Assembly: GCF_029873635.1 (NCBI RefSeq)
Contig: NC_080426.1
Location: forward strand, 57,816,673-57,880,672
From: Malania oleifera
Taxonomy: Eukaryota > Streptophyta > Magnoliopsida > Santalales > Ximeniaceae
DNA: 64,000 nt
Direction of reading: 5' to 3'
Of the stretch, positions 10,943 through 23,079 are shown piece by piece (within the stretch, counting starts at the first letter, position 1; each line of letters starts with the position of its first letter). The notes under the pieces were generated by a model that made no database searches, had not been told where the DNA came from, and saw only the letters and a program-made list of their open reading frames with translations. The position numbers were made by a program, and so were the translations under genes.

Positions 10943-12738
10943 TTAAGGAATATGAAAAGAATTACCCGATATATGATTTAGAGTTAACTGTAGTGGTGTA
11001 TGCTCTAAAAATCTGTAGACATTATCTTTATGGTGGGAGATGTGAGATCTTCACTAGCCATATTGAATATGAGGCAGAGAATATGGTTAGAACTTATTTA
11101 AGATTATGATTGCACTATTAGCTACCACCTAGGGAAAGCAAACGTGGTGGTCGATGCTTTAAGTCAGAAATTAGTGGGAGCAGCATTGATAGTAGTAGAG
11201 ATTCAGCATCCGATTTATATGGACTTGGAGAGGCTTGGTGTGGAGTTAGTAGGGAATGATCAACAGAAATTTATTGCCAACCTAGAGTTACAGCCTACTT
11301 TGCAGGAAAGGATTAGAGCTGCTTAGAGGAATGTCGTAGAATTGGTAGAGTTGATAGATAAAGTGCAGGACGAAGTGGGGGAGGAGTTCAGTATTTCAAA
11401 TAATGGAGCTCTGAGGTTCCATACTAGGCTGTGCGTACCTTCAAATGCTGAGATTAGGAGGGCTATCCTAGAGGAGACACACAAATCCCTTCACATAGTG
11501 CATCCTGGAAGTAGTAAGATGTATCAGGACCTCCGAGAATACTTCGGTGGAGTGACATGAAGAGGGAGATAGCTAAGTTTGTGGAGTAGTGTTTGACATG
11601 CCAGCAGGTAAAAGGCTGAGTACCAAAGACCAGCAGGACAGTTATAGCCACTCCACATCCCTGAATGGAAGTGGGATCCTATATCCATAGATTTCATGAC
11701 AGGGTTACTGCCGGCGTTGCATGGACACAATGCTATTTAGGTGATTGTTTATCGATTGACAAAGACCACTCACTTTCTCCCTATTAAAGTCAACTACTCT
11801 ATAAACATACTGATTGAGTTATACATTTAGGAGATAGTTTGATCCCATGGTGTTCCAGCATCCATAGTTTCAGACCGAAACCTATGATTTATATCGCGAT
11901 TCTAGAGGAGTTTACAGGAAGCCTTGGGGTCACAATTAGCATTCAACAAGGCATTTCATCCTCAGATTGATGGGCAAACAGAGAGGATGGTCTAGATACT
12001 TGAAGATATGCTACGAGCATGTGTGCTGGATTTCAGGGGTAGTTGGACCCAATATATGCCGCTGGTTGAGTTTGCGTATAATAACAGCTATCAGGCTAGC
12101 ATCGAGATGGCACCATACGAGACATTTTATGGTAGAAGGTGCCATTCTCCATTATCTGGGATGAAATGGGCGAGAGGCGAGTTTTGGGACCATAGTTGGT
12201 GCAACAGGCATATGATAAAGTTTGATTTATTAAAGACAGAATTAGTGCAGCTCAGAGTTGACAGAAAAGCTATGCAAATACTCGCTGCCAAAAGTTGGAG
12301 TTTGAAGTGGGAGATCGGGTATTTTTTAGAATAACACCTCTTAGAGGAGTTATGCAGTTTGGGAAGAAGGGTAAGTTGAGCCCTAGGTTTATTAGCCCAT
12401 TCGAGATACTTAAGAGAGTGGGTTCAGTAGCCTACAGGCTAGCTTTACCACCAACTCTAGTATGGATTCATGACATATTCCATGTTTTCATGCTGAGGAA
12501 ATATGTCCTTGATCCCTTCCACGTAATTAGCTACGAGGAGATAAAGCTCAGGGATACTTTAATATATGAAAAAACACCAGTGCATATTCTAGATAGAAAG
12601 GAATAGGAATTGTGTACTAAGATAATTCCACTAGTAAAGGTCATGTGAAGGAATTGTGTAGTGGATAAGGCCTCGTGGGAGCTAGAGGAGGAGATACGAC
12701 AGAAACACCCATATTTGTTTGGTGGGGATCAGCATTAG
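10943..12738 (+). pseudogene. E2 pol: RNase H, integrase and C-terminal region, heavily decayed
   Basis: The sequence resumes at [23 protein letters not shown], the RNase H motif cut by E3. Integrase pieces are visible in several frames: the HHCC region (EETHKSLHIVHPGSSKMYQDL near 11478, CLTCQQVK near 11594), a decayed DDE core (11690-11990), and the C-terminal GDRVFFRITPLRGVMQFG, KGKLSPRFISPFE and VHILDRKE segment. The tail ASWELEEEIRQKHPYLF near 12670-12720 marks the Tekay-type C-terminus. There are many stops and frame changes. Confidence 0.8.
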
Positions 12739-13023
12739 ATAGAAAAGGAACAGTAATAATTCAGGTAAAGCAAATATAGTTTGGTTTTATTTTATGCAGA
12801 GCAGGATAATGTATGTATAAGTTGTATTTTAGGTTATAGAATAAGTAGTGTTATTGGTTTGGGAGAATTTTCTTTAATGTATATGCTTGTAATCTCCTAT
12901 AATTATAATTGTAACCACGGTATTTCTCCGCCACAAATGAGGGTAATTAATAAAGTGAATAGAAAATTTTCCTTTGAGGATGGTGTATAGTACAGATAGC
13001 AAATTTCGAATGACAAAATTTTA

Positions 13024-13037
13024 TAAGGAGGGGAGAA
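13024..13037 (+). other. E2 polypurine tract
   Basis: TAAGGAGGGGAGAA lies immediately before the TGTAGAGACCC start of the 3' LTR. The 12739-13023 stretch before it is untranslated spacer. Confidence 0.85.
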
Positions 13038-15277
13038 TGTAGAGACCCAAAAATTTAAATTATGAAATTAAAGAAGGAAAAGAAATTTTTAAAAAAGAAA
13101 TTCATAGGGCTTCATCGATGAATGCCCTGGGCTCGTCAACAAACTCCCCACTGTGACCCGTCGTCGAGGACACGTGTCTTGTTGATGAAGAGATACCGAG
13201 AGCAGGATTACAGGACATTCAGGTCATTGACGAATTCATGACCTTCGTTGATGAACTCTCTTCTTCGGTTCGTCAATGAGTCCACATGTCTCGTCGATGA
13301 GATCGTGGCCAGCCATCTAATATGAAAAAATTATATTTTTGGCGAGAAATCCTTCCTTCTTACATTTTTTCTCCCTAGAATTCAGACTCTCCACCTTCTC
13401 TCTAAGTTTTCGGACCCATTTTTCCTCGGTTCAATGATCAGAAGCTACAACGATGATTTTGGGAAGATTCTCTACAGCTTAACAGGAGCAAAATTTTGGG
13501 TTGAGAAGTTTGGGCACCATCCCAAAATCAGGGTAAGTAGGTTATTTTAGGGTTTTGTAGTTATCAAGCTTTTATGAACTTAGATTTTGTATAACATTGA
13601 AATATACAAGTGTTTGAGTTGAGTAAACTAGGGTGTTGTAATTTTAAGGTTTGGATTTTCAAACACCCCAAGCATGGGTTGAAGATCCCAGCAGGTATTT
13701 TCTCAGAAACTCGGGTAATATTGATAAATAATTAGTAGTTTAGAATTTTATGAATAAAGAGGTGTGTGAGCTTGGGGAAAAGGCAAATATAGTTATTATT
13801 CTGAGTTGTGTTGATGGAATTAGGAAATGTATATATATTTCATGGTTTTGGAGTTTGGTACATTGCGAGCATAAGAATAAATTTGGAGTCGGATCTCCTG
13901 GTCAGTTACGTAAGGGAAATATGCAATGCTAGTAATTTTAGAAATTTTACCAGTAAAACATATGTATTTTGGGATATGAAATTAAGTGTTATCAGGGAAA
14001 ACTCTACAGATTGTATGTTACCTTTATAACCAAAAAATGCATATTATAGTTCATGGGTTTCTTATTTATTTAATTGTGTGGCATGAGTAAATATTAGTTC
14101 AGTACAAAATTTACACAACTTTTAAAGTATCATGATTTACAGTATATATACCGAAAGATGAATTATAGAATTTATAGAATTATGATTTACAACATATATA
14201 AAATAAAGGTGTTTTTACAATATTTACAGTATACCATGTTATACAAATTACAAAACCATAACATTCAGATATTTCAGTTTATTCAAATAATTTCAGTTTA
14301 TTCAGATTGGCTTTTACAATGTTGTGGTTATTACAATTGAAACAAAATCATGTATTATATATATGTATTATACAGTATAAGACCCTGATGGATCAGATCA
14401 GATTTCAGAGCATGGTACCATAGCTATTCAGATCAGAGTACAACCACATATCTCAGATAGTATGTGGATTTTATGACTAGTCGATCGTGCCTTGGGAGAG
14501 ATTGTAGGCTCCCCAGTAATCTGGGTTGAGGAGGCGAGTCTGACGATAGAGGTTTCAGTTGACTTATCTTGGTAGGCCAACCAATGTTAAGTCTTGCCTA
14601 CGGGCCGCACAATCCTGTCATAAGGGGTTAAATCATGACATACAACCATCTAGGGAAGTTTTAACAATTTTGTATATATATAGATTTACAAAAAAAACAT
14701 AAGATATATTTATAATTACTAAAACTATGATTAAATAGAAAGTTCAGAAACAGTTGTACTTTAAGCCAAATAGGTGTGAGTTATACTGTATATTATTTTA
14801 CATGCTATCTCAATTTCAATTGTTTAGCAGTATATTATTCATGTAAACTCAGCTGCCACATACTGGTAATAACATATTTCATCTTACTAAGAGTTGTCTA
14901 ATATTAGTAATTTAACACATTTCAGGTGACCCAGCTAGACGAGCAGATCAGGCTCGGAGATAAAAGGGACATTTGTACTGCCCTACCTGCAGGGTAAATG
15001 TTTTAGGGATATGTATTTTTTAGTAGATCTTAGGAGGTCTAGTTGTTGTTTCTAGAGTGATGTGTATGTGTATTTTGGGGAAAATACTAAAATTCTGGTA
15101 TTGTATTTATGGTATTATGATTTTATGTTTTCCACTGCATAGGTGTGTTGTCTTATGTACAGGTATTCCTTGGTGCCCACTTTGGGATTGAGATGCTATA
15201 GTAAATACTATCAGGGGTATCAAAGTAATAGGATTATATAGTTTAAAAAAAATAATATGAATTTTTGGGTCGTTACA
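13038..15277 (+). repeat. E2 3' LTR (2240 bp)
   Basis: It begins TGTAGAGACCC and ends GGGTCGTTACA, imperfect inverted termini. The same terminal signature occurs in S2, so the two belong to related families. The GTCGAC array (13114-13298) is followed by a TATA-like ATTATATTTT near 13330. Confidence 0.85.
13114..13298 (+). promoter_or_regulatory. GTCGAC-type array in E2 3' LTR
   Basis: Degenerate units have cores near 13114, 13135, 13160, 13181, then 13226, 13247, 13272, 13293. Steps are 21-25-21, a 45-bp gap, then 21-25-21. The motif sequence has drifted (for example TCATCGATGA, TCGTCAATGA), but the spacing is kept. Confidence 0.65.
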
Positions 15278-15300
15278 CTTTCTCTAGGGATGGATCTTAG

Positions 15301-15302
<2 letters not shown>

Positions 15303-15332
<30 letters not shown>
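15303..15332. repeat. (CA)n microsatellite
   Basis: About 15 CA units, followed by a short TA run. Confidence 0.95.
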
Positions 15333-15342
<10 letters not shown>

Positions 15343-15892
15343 CACATATATGTTCTAATGCATGCATTTTCAACTAAGGATGAAAATCATATATACGTTT
15401 AATAAATAGTCATCCTTTAAAATGAGTTCCAACATACAACATATTATACTTGTTTGGCACATTGTTTTATGGATTTGGGAAAATTTAACAAAATTTCGGC
15501 AGCATGCCGTCTATAAATGGAAAATTTCCCAAACCTATTGAACACAAAATCATGCACCAAATATCCTATGAGTTTCTACAGCATGCAATTCACAAGTGAC
15601 TGCATTAGCCATGCAGGTGGCATTTAGTTCAATTAGCATGCACTCCTAGATCCACTACCAGCATGCAATACACAATACTACATCAGTCATGCAGTTGGCG
15701 TTCCATATAAGCATGCATATCAATAGTTCAATCAATAATTCATACTAAATAAAAACCATCCATCAAAGAGACTTTATCATTCAGTGCATTATGAAAAGTA
15801 ATTTGCAATGCAATTCTCATAAAGGCATATGAGAACAAAAATGATGTAAAATCAAGAGAGCATTTTAATTTATAGAGTCATGAAAGATAAAT

Positions 15893-15903
15893 GCTCCCCC
15901 TCA
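15893..15903 (-). other. PPT-like motif of E4
   Basis: In the minus sense TGAGGGGGAGC. The same GGGGGAG word recurs several times in the 3' region of E8, a Sirevirus-like trait. Confidence 0.55.
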
Positions 15904-17289
15904 GTTGTGTACTCAACTCACTTAATGCCTTTTTCATCTTTTAATTTCTTAATTTCTTAGCCAAGTTCTCTTAATTTTTTAATAATTTAAGCTTGGCTTT
16001 ACATGCATAGGCTTAGAGGAAAAAAAAATCACAATGAATATTCTTTTCAATGTCATAAGCCTACTTTGCCTCTTTTCTTGTGAATCTCAATATGTGTGAG
16101 AGACTCAAGTTAGAATGACTTTTCATTTAACTTCTCGTGCATAGGTTTCTCTAAACTTTATGTCTTCTTCTAAATTGAAACCTAGTGCAATCATTTTAGC
16201 CATTCAACTTCATTTTAAGGATATAAAACTCTAATTGATTAGATTTAAGGACAAGAGCTTATTCAGTGAATAAGAATAAATACTCTTAAAAGTTAAAACA
16301 TTATTAGGTTCAGAATAGTATTTAAAGACACATGACATCGTATAGAATAAGCAAGCTAGAGAGAATGTCCTAACTTATTTTGGCAAAGAGCATTATGAAG
16401 TATACAGATTTCTTGAACATAGCTCTATTGATATTATAACGTATCTTTTTAGATATGATCACAATTTAGAGCAAGGATATGAACCAAAGAATATGATGAA
16501 ACTTTACCGAATATGATCGTGGTTGGTAAAGAATTCCTATGGAGGAGAAGGTATACCAAAATTAGGGAGTTTTTACATTTAAAGCTCAAAGGTAATATTT
16601 TGATTTAACAATGAAACTTGAATCCCTTAGTGAATGCCTCTAATTTTGATAACTAGAAGGATGTCTTTTAATAAGCACTTAATGATTTGGAATTTATGAA
16701 AAAAAGTGCTTATGACCAAAGTGATGACTACATTTTGATCAGGCATATTAGCCTCTAAGAGGAGTTTAGGAATAGATGATATAAGATATAAGATTGATTT
16801 CCTAAAGCTCAAACTTATACAATGGATAGAATATGCTTAACTTAAGATTTACATTTAAGCATGAGTTAAGCATTTAGAGTTATTTACCAAGAAAAAATGC
16901 TTCGTCCATTTTGGAGTGGATATAACTCAGCATGTTTCTGAGATGTTATTCAAGAAAATGATTTGTGATTTATATCTCAGAAATGAAAAGTTCCAGATAA
17001 TTTTGACAGCTAAGTCCTAAACCTTTACTTTGAACATATCAGAGGAATGAAATGGATTATGTAGAGACTAATGTCCCATTTAAGCAAATATTAACTCATT
17101 CCTTTTCAGTTCAAAGCAGCATGCTATAGCCAATAATTACATATCTTACCCAATCATTATAAAATAAGTGCATTAAGTTCAGATTGGATATATTATTTGA
17201 GTTTTCATATTGGCTTGTTTGTTAATAGTTCTTAGTATAACAGCAGTATACTAAGATTTGAAAGATTTAAGCACAAAATACACTTTAAG

Positions 17290-18400
17290 CATATTATCTA
17301 ATACCTATTGGAATCCATTCTCCCTTTGGTCTCAAGGAGTTTGCCTTCATGATCACCCACATCATTTCCTTATCTATGCCTTTGGCACTTCTAACCTAAC
17401 AGACATATCTAATGTGCCCTTTCTTTCCACAAAATAAGCAAGATTTATGTGTGCGTGATGGATTATGCTTATTTGTTCTATTTCTACTAGATGAGGCATA
17501 AAAATGACAATGGAATTTACAAAATGATCTCAAATCCTTTTTGAAAAGATTTTTATTTTTAACTCCTAAGGATTTATCATGATTATTATTTTCAATTTTA
17601 GCTTCGAGTTTCATTCTAGAATGATCTTTCATATCTCTCTCCAAGCAAATAATTTTCAAAATCTTCTTAATCTTTTTCTTCTCTAAGATAGCATGGTAAG
17701 TTTTGAATTCTTTTAATTGTTTTTCTATCCTTTTATTCTCATCTTTTAAATATGTTCTCTTTTTGTACATCCCAACTAGAATCTTATATATTCTGAATAA
17801 AGCACTTTCTAGTTGTTTGCAGGAAGGCATGCTTTTCTCATTTAATTCATCACATAATTCAACATAAGATTTATTACAAAGATTATCACATGAATCAGTG
17901 CATGAATCATTTGCAGTATTATCACAAGATTTATCAGATGATTCCTCACATGATATAACATACGAATCAACATAGGAATCATCGCATAAAACATGTACCT
18001 CCTCATCGATTAATGTCGTTAGCTCATGATTTACCACTTCCTGATCATTTGAACTTTACACTTCCGGAGTGGTGGTTTCCTCTTCTATGGTTCCTCCATA
18101 TCTCCTATCCAGCTCATCTCATATACCCTGTGCACTACAACAAGCCATGATCTCTTGGAAAATGTTAGGCTTTAAAGCACGATATAGCATATTCATGGCA
18201 TTAGAATTGATCAGATTAAAATCATTTTCATTGGTTTGTGCACACCTTCCTTTATCAATCACTTGCCATAACCTCCAATCCATTGATTTTATAATTACAC
18301 TCATTCTTAGTTTCTAGGTGGTGTAGTCATCACCATAACATAATGGAGGCCTGGTAAGCGACTATCCCTCATGAAATGGGGATGCACCAGTATGAGTCAT
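17290..18400 (-). pseudogene. E4 gag, internally deleted and stopped
   Basis: One minus-strand frame runs from the ATG at 18400-18398. It begins MTHTGASPFHEG, then after a stop GDDYTTWKLRMSVIIKSMDW, AMNMLYRALKPNIFQEIMACC, and a second stop in the QGI-DELDRRYGG motif. It then jumps to an acidic, Ser/Cys-rich stretch and a Lys/Glu-rich coiled-coil segment (YLKDENKRIEKQLKEF). The 213-codon open part (18037-17396) ends in an intact CCHC knuckle CLFCGKKGHIRYVC. The UBN2 core and first knuckle seen in E8 are absent. Stops are TAG, TGA and TAA at codons that are Gln or Trp in relatives. No protease or polymerase follows. Confidence 0.8.
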
Positions 18401-18442
18401 TGCGATCTTTAGAAAAAACACGTTTAAGCTTTTTTGCAACCT

Positions 18443-18455
18443 GACTCGGATACCA
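18443..18455 (-). other. E4 primer-binding site, mutated
   Basis: The minus strand reads TGGTATCCGAGTC, one change from the TGGTATCAGAG type within its first eleven bases, 2 nt from the LTR. Confidence 0.75.
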
Positions 18456-18698
18456 ATTGAAAGGAATGGTGTATTCCCAAGAGGGGGAGTGAATTGGATG
18501 TTTAAAAAAAAATTCTTCCTAGGTTAAGTCTGTTCAATTTGAAACTGCAGCCAGTATTACACAACCTAGGGTCTTTTCTATACAATCTCATATCCTAGAA
18601 ATATATAAAGTATGTAAGTAAAATAATCAACCCAATAATTAATCATACATGTGCAGAAATTAAATAGCATAGGAAAATTAAATAGGTTCAGCCAATAC

Positions 18699-19088
18699 TG
18701 TTGACCTGATAGGTCACGCCCAGTTTTGATCATGACAAATACTCTTGGTACTGATGGTTGTACTAAGGCTTGCATGCTGGTTCACTGTGCATGTGTATTC
18801 GGACTGAAAGGCATACCATGATGGCGTGCGGTGTTCATGCCAAAGAATGAAGTTTTCTAGTGTAGGCAAGGTGGGGACGCAGGCAATTTGGCCAAACCTC
18901 GTTAACATATCGCGTGTACTATTTACTTTTCCGCACTTTACTATTACTACACGTGTATGTTTATTTATTGACTGCATAGATTGAACCTAGGCTTCTGTAA
19001 TACTGATATTAGGGAATTAACTTAGGGGATAAAATTTTTAAATACCTAATTCACCCCCCCCCCTCTTGGGATTGCACCAAAGTTAACA
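18699..19088 (+). mobile_element. S1: short solo LTR (390 bp) inside E4 LTR
   Basis: It starts TGTTGACCTGATAGG and ends GCACCAAAGTTAACA, with a perfect TSD AATAC (18694-18698 and 19089-19093). Its ends and the GTGGGGACGCAGGC block match the E1/E4 LTR family, but it lacks most of the LTR middle. It may be an internally deleted LTR or a compact subfamily. Its orientation is opposite to the host E4. Confidence 0.85.
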
Positions 19089-20150
19089 AATACTGCCTAC
19101 ATCCCCGCCTTAAGCCACAGCTCAAGGATTCCACTAAATGCTCACTTAATCGGTTAGAGCGACGCCTTTTACACTCTCCTTACGAGGCAGAGACTCCCCA
19201 CCTCAATTATAGGGGTGAGCCACAACCATTGCTTTTTACGAGGTAGAGACACCTTAGCTCACCTAACTGGGCTTGAGCCAAATCGATACACCTTACAAGA
19301 CGGTGTAATCCTTTTTAGGCCACACCTGGATTACAAGGATATCAAATAATTTTGGTGCAAATAAAGTGCTTCTTCACTAAACAGATGTGTACAATAATAA
19401 ATCTCAATGCACTCTTGTATGATGAGAGTTTAAGCTCAGTAGAGTTTGTGCAATATCTCTTAAAAATGTATTATGAAATAATGTGAGAGATGATGATAAA
19501 TATGATCTTTGATTCAAATATATAATATTTAGCAAGTATATATCAAAGATCTTTAAACACTCAAGAAAAATCTCCAAAAGTATTTTTCAACAATAAAGTG
19601 TAGGAGATGAAGATGATTAGCTTTGTAAAAATATTTTCTAATAAGCACGGAAACTAGCTTTTGAATCTTGCAATGAGTATGCAAAGATTCACAAGTTGTA
19701 GAGAGTATTACCAACAATATATATCAATGAAATGATATGGGAACAACTCAAGCTCACTCTCTAAAATTGATTTTCAAATATGAATGAATAAAAGAGTATA
19801 AGCTTAACAATGATATGTATAACACTCACAATAAAGAGTATTCAATCTAACTTCAAGTTGCAATGCCTTTACAAATGAAGAAGATGAACATAATGCTCTC
19901 TTTCTATAATGATAAAACAATGAATATCAGAAATAGATTGAGTGTATGTTTGAGAATGTGAAAGTATAGCACAAAAATATTTTCAAAGAATTGATTGCTA
20001 ATCAAGTTCTTAATTATGCTTTGAAATGGCGTATTTATAGAATTCCAAAAAACTCTAATTGTTAGGGACATGGTGAGAATTTTTTAATTTGTTTAATTAA
20101 AAATTATCCTCATTTTAACACTGAAAAAATTACCAAACCCGAGAGGTTCG

Positions 20151-20525
20151 GTTGACTCGAGCCAGCACCAGTCGACTGACCTCACACAAAAATTTGAATT
20201 TCTCTAGGGATTCGGTTTGTTGTGCTAGGTACGGGTCGACCAGCTGAAGGCGATTCCAAACCTTCGCTAGTTCGGTCAGCTGGGGCTAAAGTCTGGTCTA
20301 TCGATCTTGGTGCTCGATTGGATGAGATCATTTTGTGCTTAAAGAGTCGGTCAGCTAGCCTTTTAGGATTGGGGCATAACACAATGGTTGGTTAGCTGGG
20401 CACTTCAAGTGTAAAAATGACTAGTCGGCTAGGCTATGTTATTGTCATGATTGGACGGCTGAGATACTTACTATATGAAGAGATCAGTCGATTGAGGCAT
20501 TTTGAACGTGCAATGGTCGGTCGAC
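20151..20525 (-). promoter_or_regulatory. GTCGACTG-like motif array upstream of E4 LTR TATA box
   Basis: Repeated TCGGTCGACTGG-like words have cores near 20151, 20171, 20235, 20275, 20296, 20350, 20390, 20424, 20454, 20487 and 20520. The spacing is less regular than in the gypsy LTRs, but steps of about 20 and 40 occur. In the minus sense the array lies upstream of the TATA box at 20032-20040. Confidence 0.5.
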
Positions 20526-21667
20526 TGGGATAAGTTAAAACCTAAGATTAAGCCCTATTTTGACCTTGAAACTTATCAACCCTATATGTATGAGTATGGC
20601 CTTTTAAGTGAAGGGTTCTTCCATGCAATGTTATGTACCCTAAGGTCAGTCTACGGTCCTGTGTTTGAGCTTATCAATCTCATCATGCATGATATGCATT
20701 ATTACAAATTAAAACATTAAATGTAACGACCTGCTTATATACCCGTTTAACATAAGCAAAATAAATAAAACAGTCAACCCAAACCCGTGGGTAACGGGGA
20801 CACCTGTCATTCACAGCGGAAACTTAAGCAGCAGTAAATATAAATCACATTCTCAAAACCATAGAATATATAATACCAGAGTTAATTATAATTCATCACG
20901 TCCTGTATTTATACACAATCCCCAAAATACCCAAAAACTCCAAAAAGTATTCCCTAGGATCCTTCAAAAAAAAACCATTAATCCTAGCACAACACTTACC
21001 CTCCTAGCTGGGTAACTCAATAAACTCAACGACGGCCACGACCAACCGGTCCTTCTGGGTTTCCTGAAAATCATTTAATGTTCAGGGGTGAGACACTTCT
21101 CAGTAAGGGAAAATAAACTAAATACAGTTGTGTGGTAACATGAATATTTAATGATAATATAGATATACAGTACAAACTTCATACCAGAAAATATTCATCA
21201 TTTAATAATTGCAAAAAAATATACTTCCATATTTCTAATACATCATACTAATCATAACTATCTAGTATAGCTAATAATATTGAAAACATACCCAGGATGA
21301 ATAGCTAACTGATGTCATGTATTACCCCCCATAACGGGTTGTGTAGCCCGAAGGCGGGACCCGACAATGGCTGGCCGACCACTGCCGAGTCAAAAATATC
21401 TGTAAGTACGATGGGCCTGTCGCCACACCCTGGTCTGGACTGCCAGGTGGACGTCTACACTCTACACTGAAAGCCACATCGACTATCCATCTCTCACCCC
21501 CTCGTGGGGTGGTTAGCACCAATCTGATCATAGATATCTGATCTATAAGCTATGCTACCGTGCTCCTGAACTGAATTAAACTAACATCTGGGTTTTGATA
21601 ACATATAATACATGATAATATAGCGTTTAACATAAATAGATGGATAGCATTTCTATAATTTCATAAA

Positions 21668-21775
21668 TACGGCCTCGAGTCGAACATTTAATAAATACGG
21701 CCTCGTGCCGAAATCATACGTAAAACACGGCCTCACGCTAGCTATCAATCACGGCCTCGTGCCGAATACCTCATA
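21668..21775. repeat. Short repeats of ACGGCCTCGTGCCGA type in S2
   Basis: About four copies of a near-palindromic CGGCCTCGTGCCG word separated by 13-25 bp of AT-rich spacer. The second and fourth are the best preserved. Confidence 0.7.
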
Positions 21776-22520
21776 CATATCATTCTAAATAATAAATCAA
21801 TTATTATGTATTTTCAACATCATTTTGTACTGTAATAATTCAGATTCCTGAAAACATGCTTCATTCGTAACATAGTCATATCATAATAATTCTCACGTAA
21901 AGTAATATTCATGCCACACATTTTCTATATAAAACCATTCTTTATATTCTAAAATCATAATTTCTGGCATCTCATACCTATATATACATTTCAACATAAT
22001 AGCAGCATTTTTCCAAATGTGCATTTCCTTCATAATATACTAATATAATACATGCTTTCCTGAAAATTAATTTATTGATAAATAATAATAATTTGCATGG
22101 AAAATAACTGCTTTAGTTTATTCCCTTACCTGACACTGAAAGAAACCCCCTAATTTCACTCGCCCTGCACCCGCAGGGTTCCCCGTTTAATACGCTAAAT
22201 TCAACAATCCCCATAACTAAACTTTAATATTTTCACGTGAATATCGTTTCCTATAACTATGAAAAGACCAAATTCGGCATAAAAAGCCTTACCCCAACTC
22301 AGGGATGAATTTCAACGGAGTTCCACCGACGATCCACTCTGGCAGATATGTAGAGAACTTCTCTAGGGGTGTTGTGGTGGCTTCAGATCTTTGAACCAGT
22401 GGAAATATGGCTCAAAATTGAAGAGATAAGGGAGGGAGTCCAAAGGGAGGAGAGAGGGAGAGTTCTGTGCCGAAAATTAAGCTTAAAAATGAAGTTCGGG
22501 CTATTTATACTGCGGGATTC

Positions 22521-22775
22521 GTCGACGAGCCACGTCACCTCGTCGACGAGTCTTGTAGAAAGTTTGTCGACGAACCTGCACCTTCGTCGACGAATTTCAT
22601 ACTTCTTAAAGATCCTCTCTCGGTATCTTCTCATCGATGAGATGGGACCTCGTCAACGAGATCCTAAAGAACCCTCATCGACGAAACCTATGTGTTCATC
22701 GACGAGGCCTAAAAAAATTTCTTAGATTACACCCGAAAGTGCAACGTCGTCGTTGAACATGAAGCGTTCGTCGAT
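22521..22775 (-). promoter_or_regulatory. GTCGAC array in S2, ten units
   Basis: Cores start at 22521, 22542, 22566, 22586; 22633, 22652, 22677, 22698; then 22749, 22770. Steps are 21-24-20, gap 47, 19-25-21, gap 51, 21. A third half-cluster is present. The TATA box lies 11 bp away at 22501-22510. Confidence 0.7.
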
Positions 22776-23079
22776 GAAGTCGACTGCCTCCTTTTGTTAC
22801 TGTTTCCATTTTCCTCTCTCTTATTATTTGAATACCATTATTCCTTGGGTCATTACATTAAATGCAATTACAAATAAAATAATATGTCTTCTTTTTTCTT
22901 TGCTCTTCTGTCTTCCATGGAATAAGACAAATTGTATGATCTTTTAGTTCCTCCTGGCTTCCATTTCTTCTTTACCTTATGTGTGTGCTGCAAATTAAAC
23001 ATGTTCACATTCTAAATACACGCATAAGATACGAGTGGTTTGTCATAATCAAAACAGGATCAGACTCAAAAAGTCAACA

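Larger units (their letters stand above)
1412..15277 (+). mobile_element. E2: Tekay-type Ty3/gypsy chromovirus relic, 5' end missing
   Basis: The visible parts are a reverse-transcriptase segment (1412-2284), the E3 insertion (2285-10937), RNase H, integrase and C-terminal region (10938-12738), a PPT and the 3' LTR. The 5' LTR, gag and protease are not in the window; E1 abuts the RT at 1412. It is densely stopped and frameshifted and appears older than E3. The bases after the 3' LTR are CTTTC (15278-15282), the expected right TSD; the left copy is out of view. Confidence 0.85.
15278..17289 (-). other. E4 noncoding 3' region
   Basis: About 2 kb of AT-rich sequence without recognisable coding content. 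It holds a CA repeat followed by TA (15303-15342), several GCATGC-type words between 15500 and 15720, and one PPT-like block at 15893-15903. The equivalent region of E8 is 55761-57160. Confidence 0.6.
20722..22857 (-). mobile_element. S2: Tekay-type solo LTR (2136 bp) inside E4 LTR
   Basis: Plus-strand ends are TGTAACGACC and GGTCATTACA, near-perfect inverted termini, with a TSD TTAAA (20717-20721 and 22858-22862). The order of GTCGAC array and TATA box (GTATAAATAG, 22501-22510 minus) shows minus orientation. It contains about four CGGCCTCGTGCCGA-type repeats (21668-21775). It lacks internal sequence, so it arose by LTR-LTR recombination. Confidence 0.9.
15278..23079 (-). mobile_element. E4: Sirevirus-like gag-only element on the minus strand
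   Basis: It has a 5' LTR at the right (18458-23079, with S1 and S2 inside), a PBS, a gag pseudogene and a 3' noncoding region with a PPT-like motif. No 3' LTR is seen before E2 begins, so E2 probably inserted into its 3' part. No pol motifs are present between gag and 15278. E4 interrupts the integrase of E5 at 23079/23080. Confidence 0.75.
18458..23079 (-). repeat. E4 5' LTR, interrupted by S1 and S2 (~2.08 kb net)
   Basis: Plus-strand start TGAAAGGAATGG (TGTT decayed to TGAA) and end AAAAAGTCAACA. The GGTGTATTCCCAAGAGGGGG block follows the start, as in E1. S1 and S2 split it. A minus-strand TATA box CTATAAATA is at 20032-20040. Confidence 0.82.
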
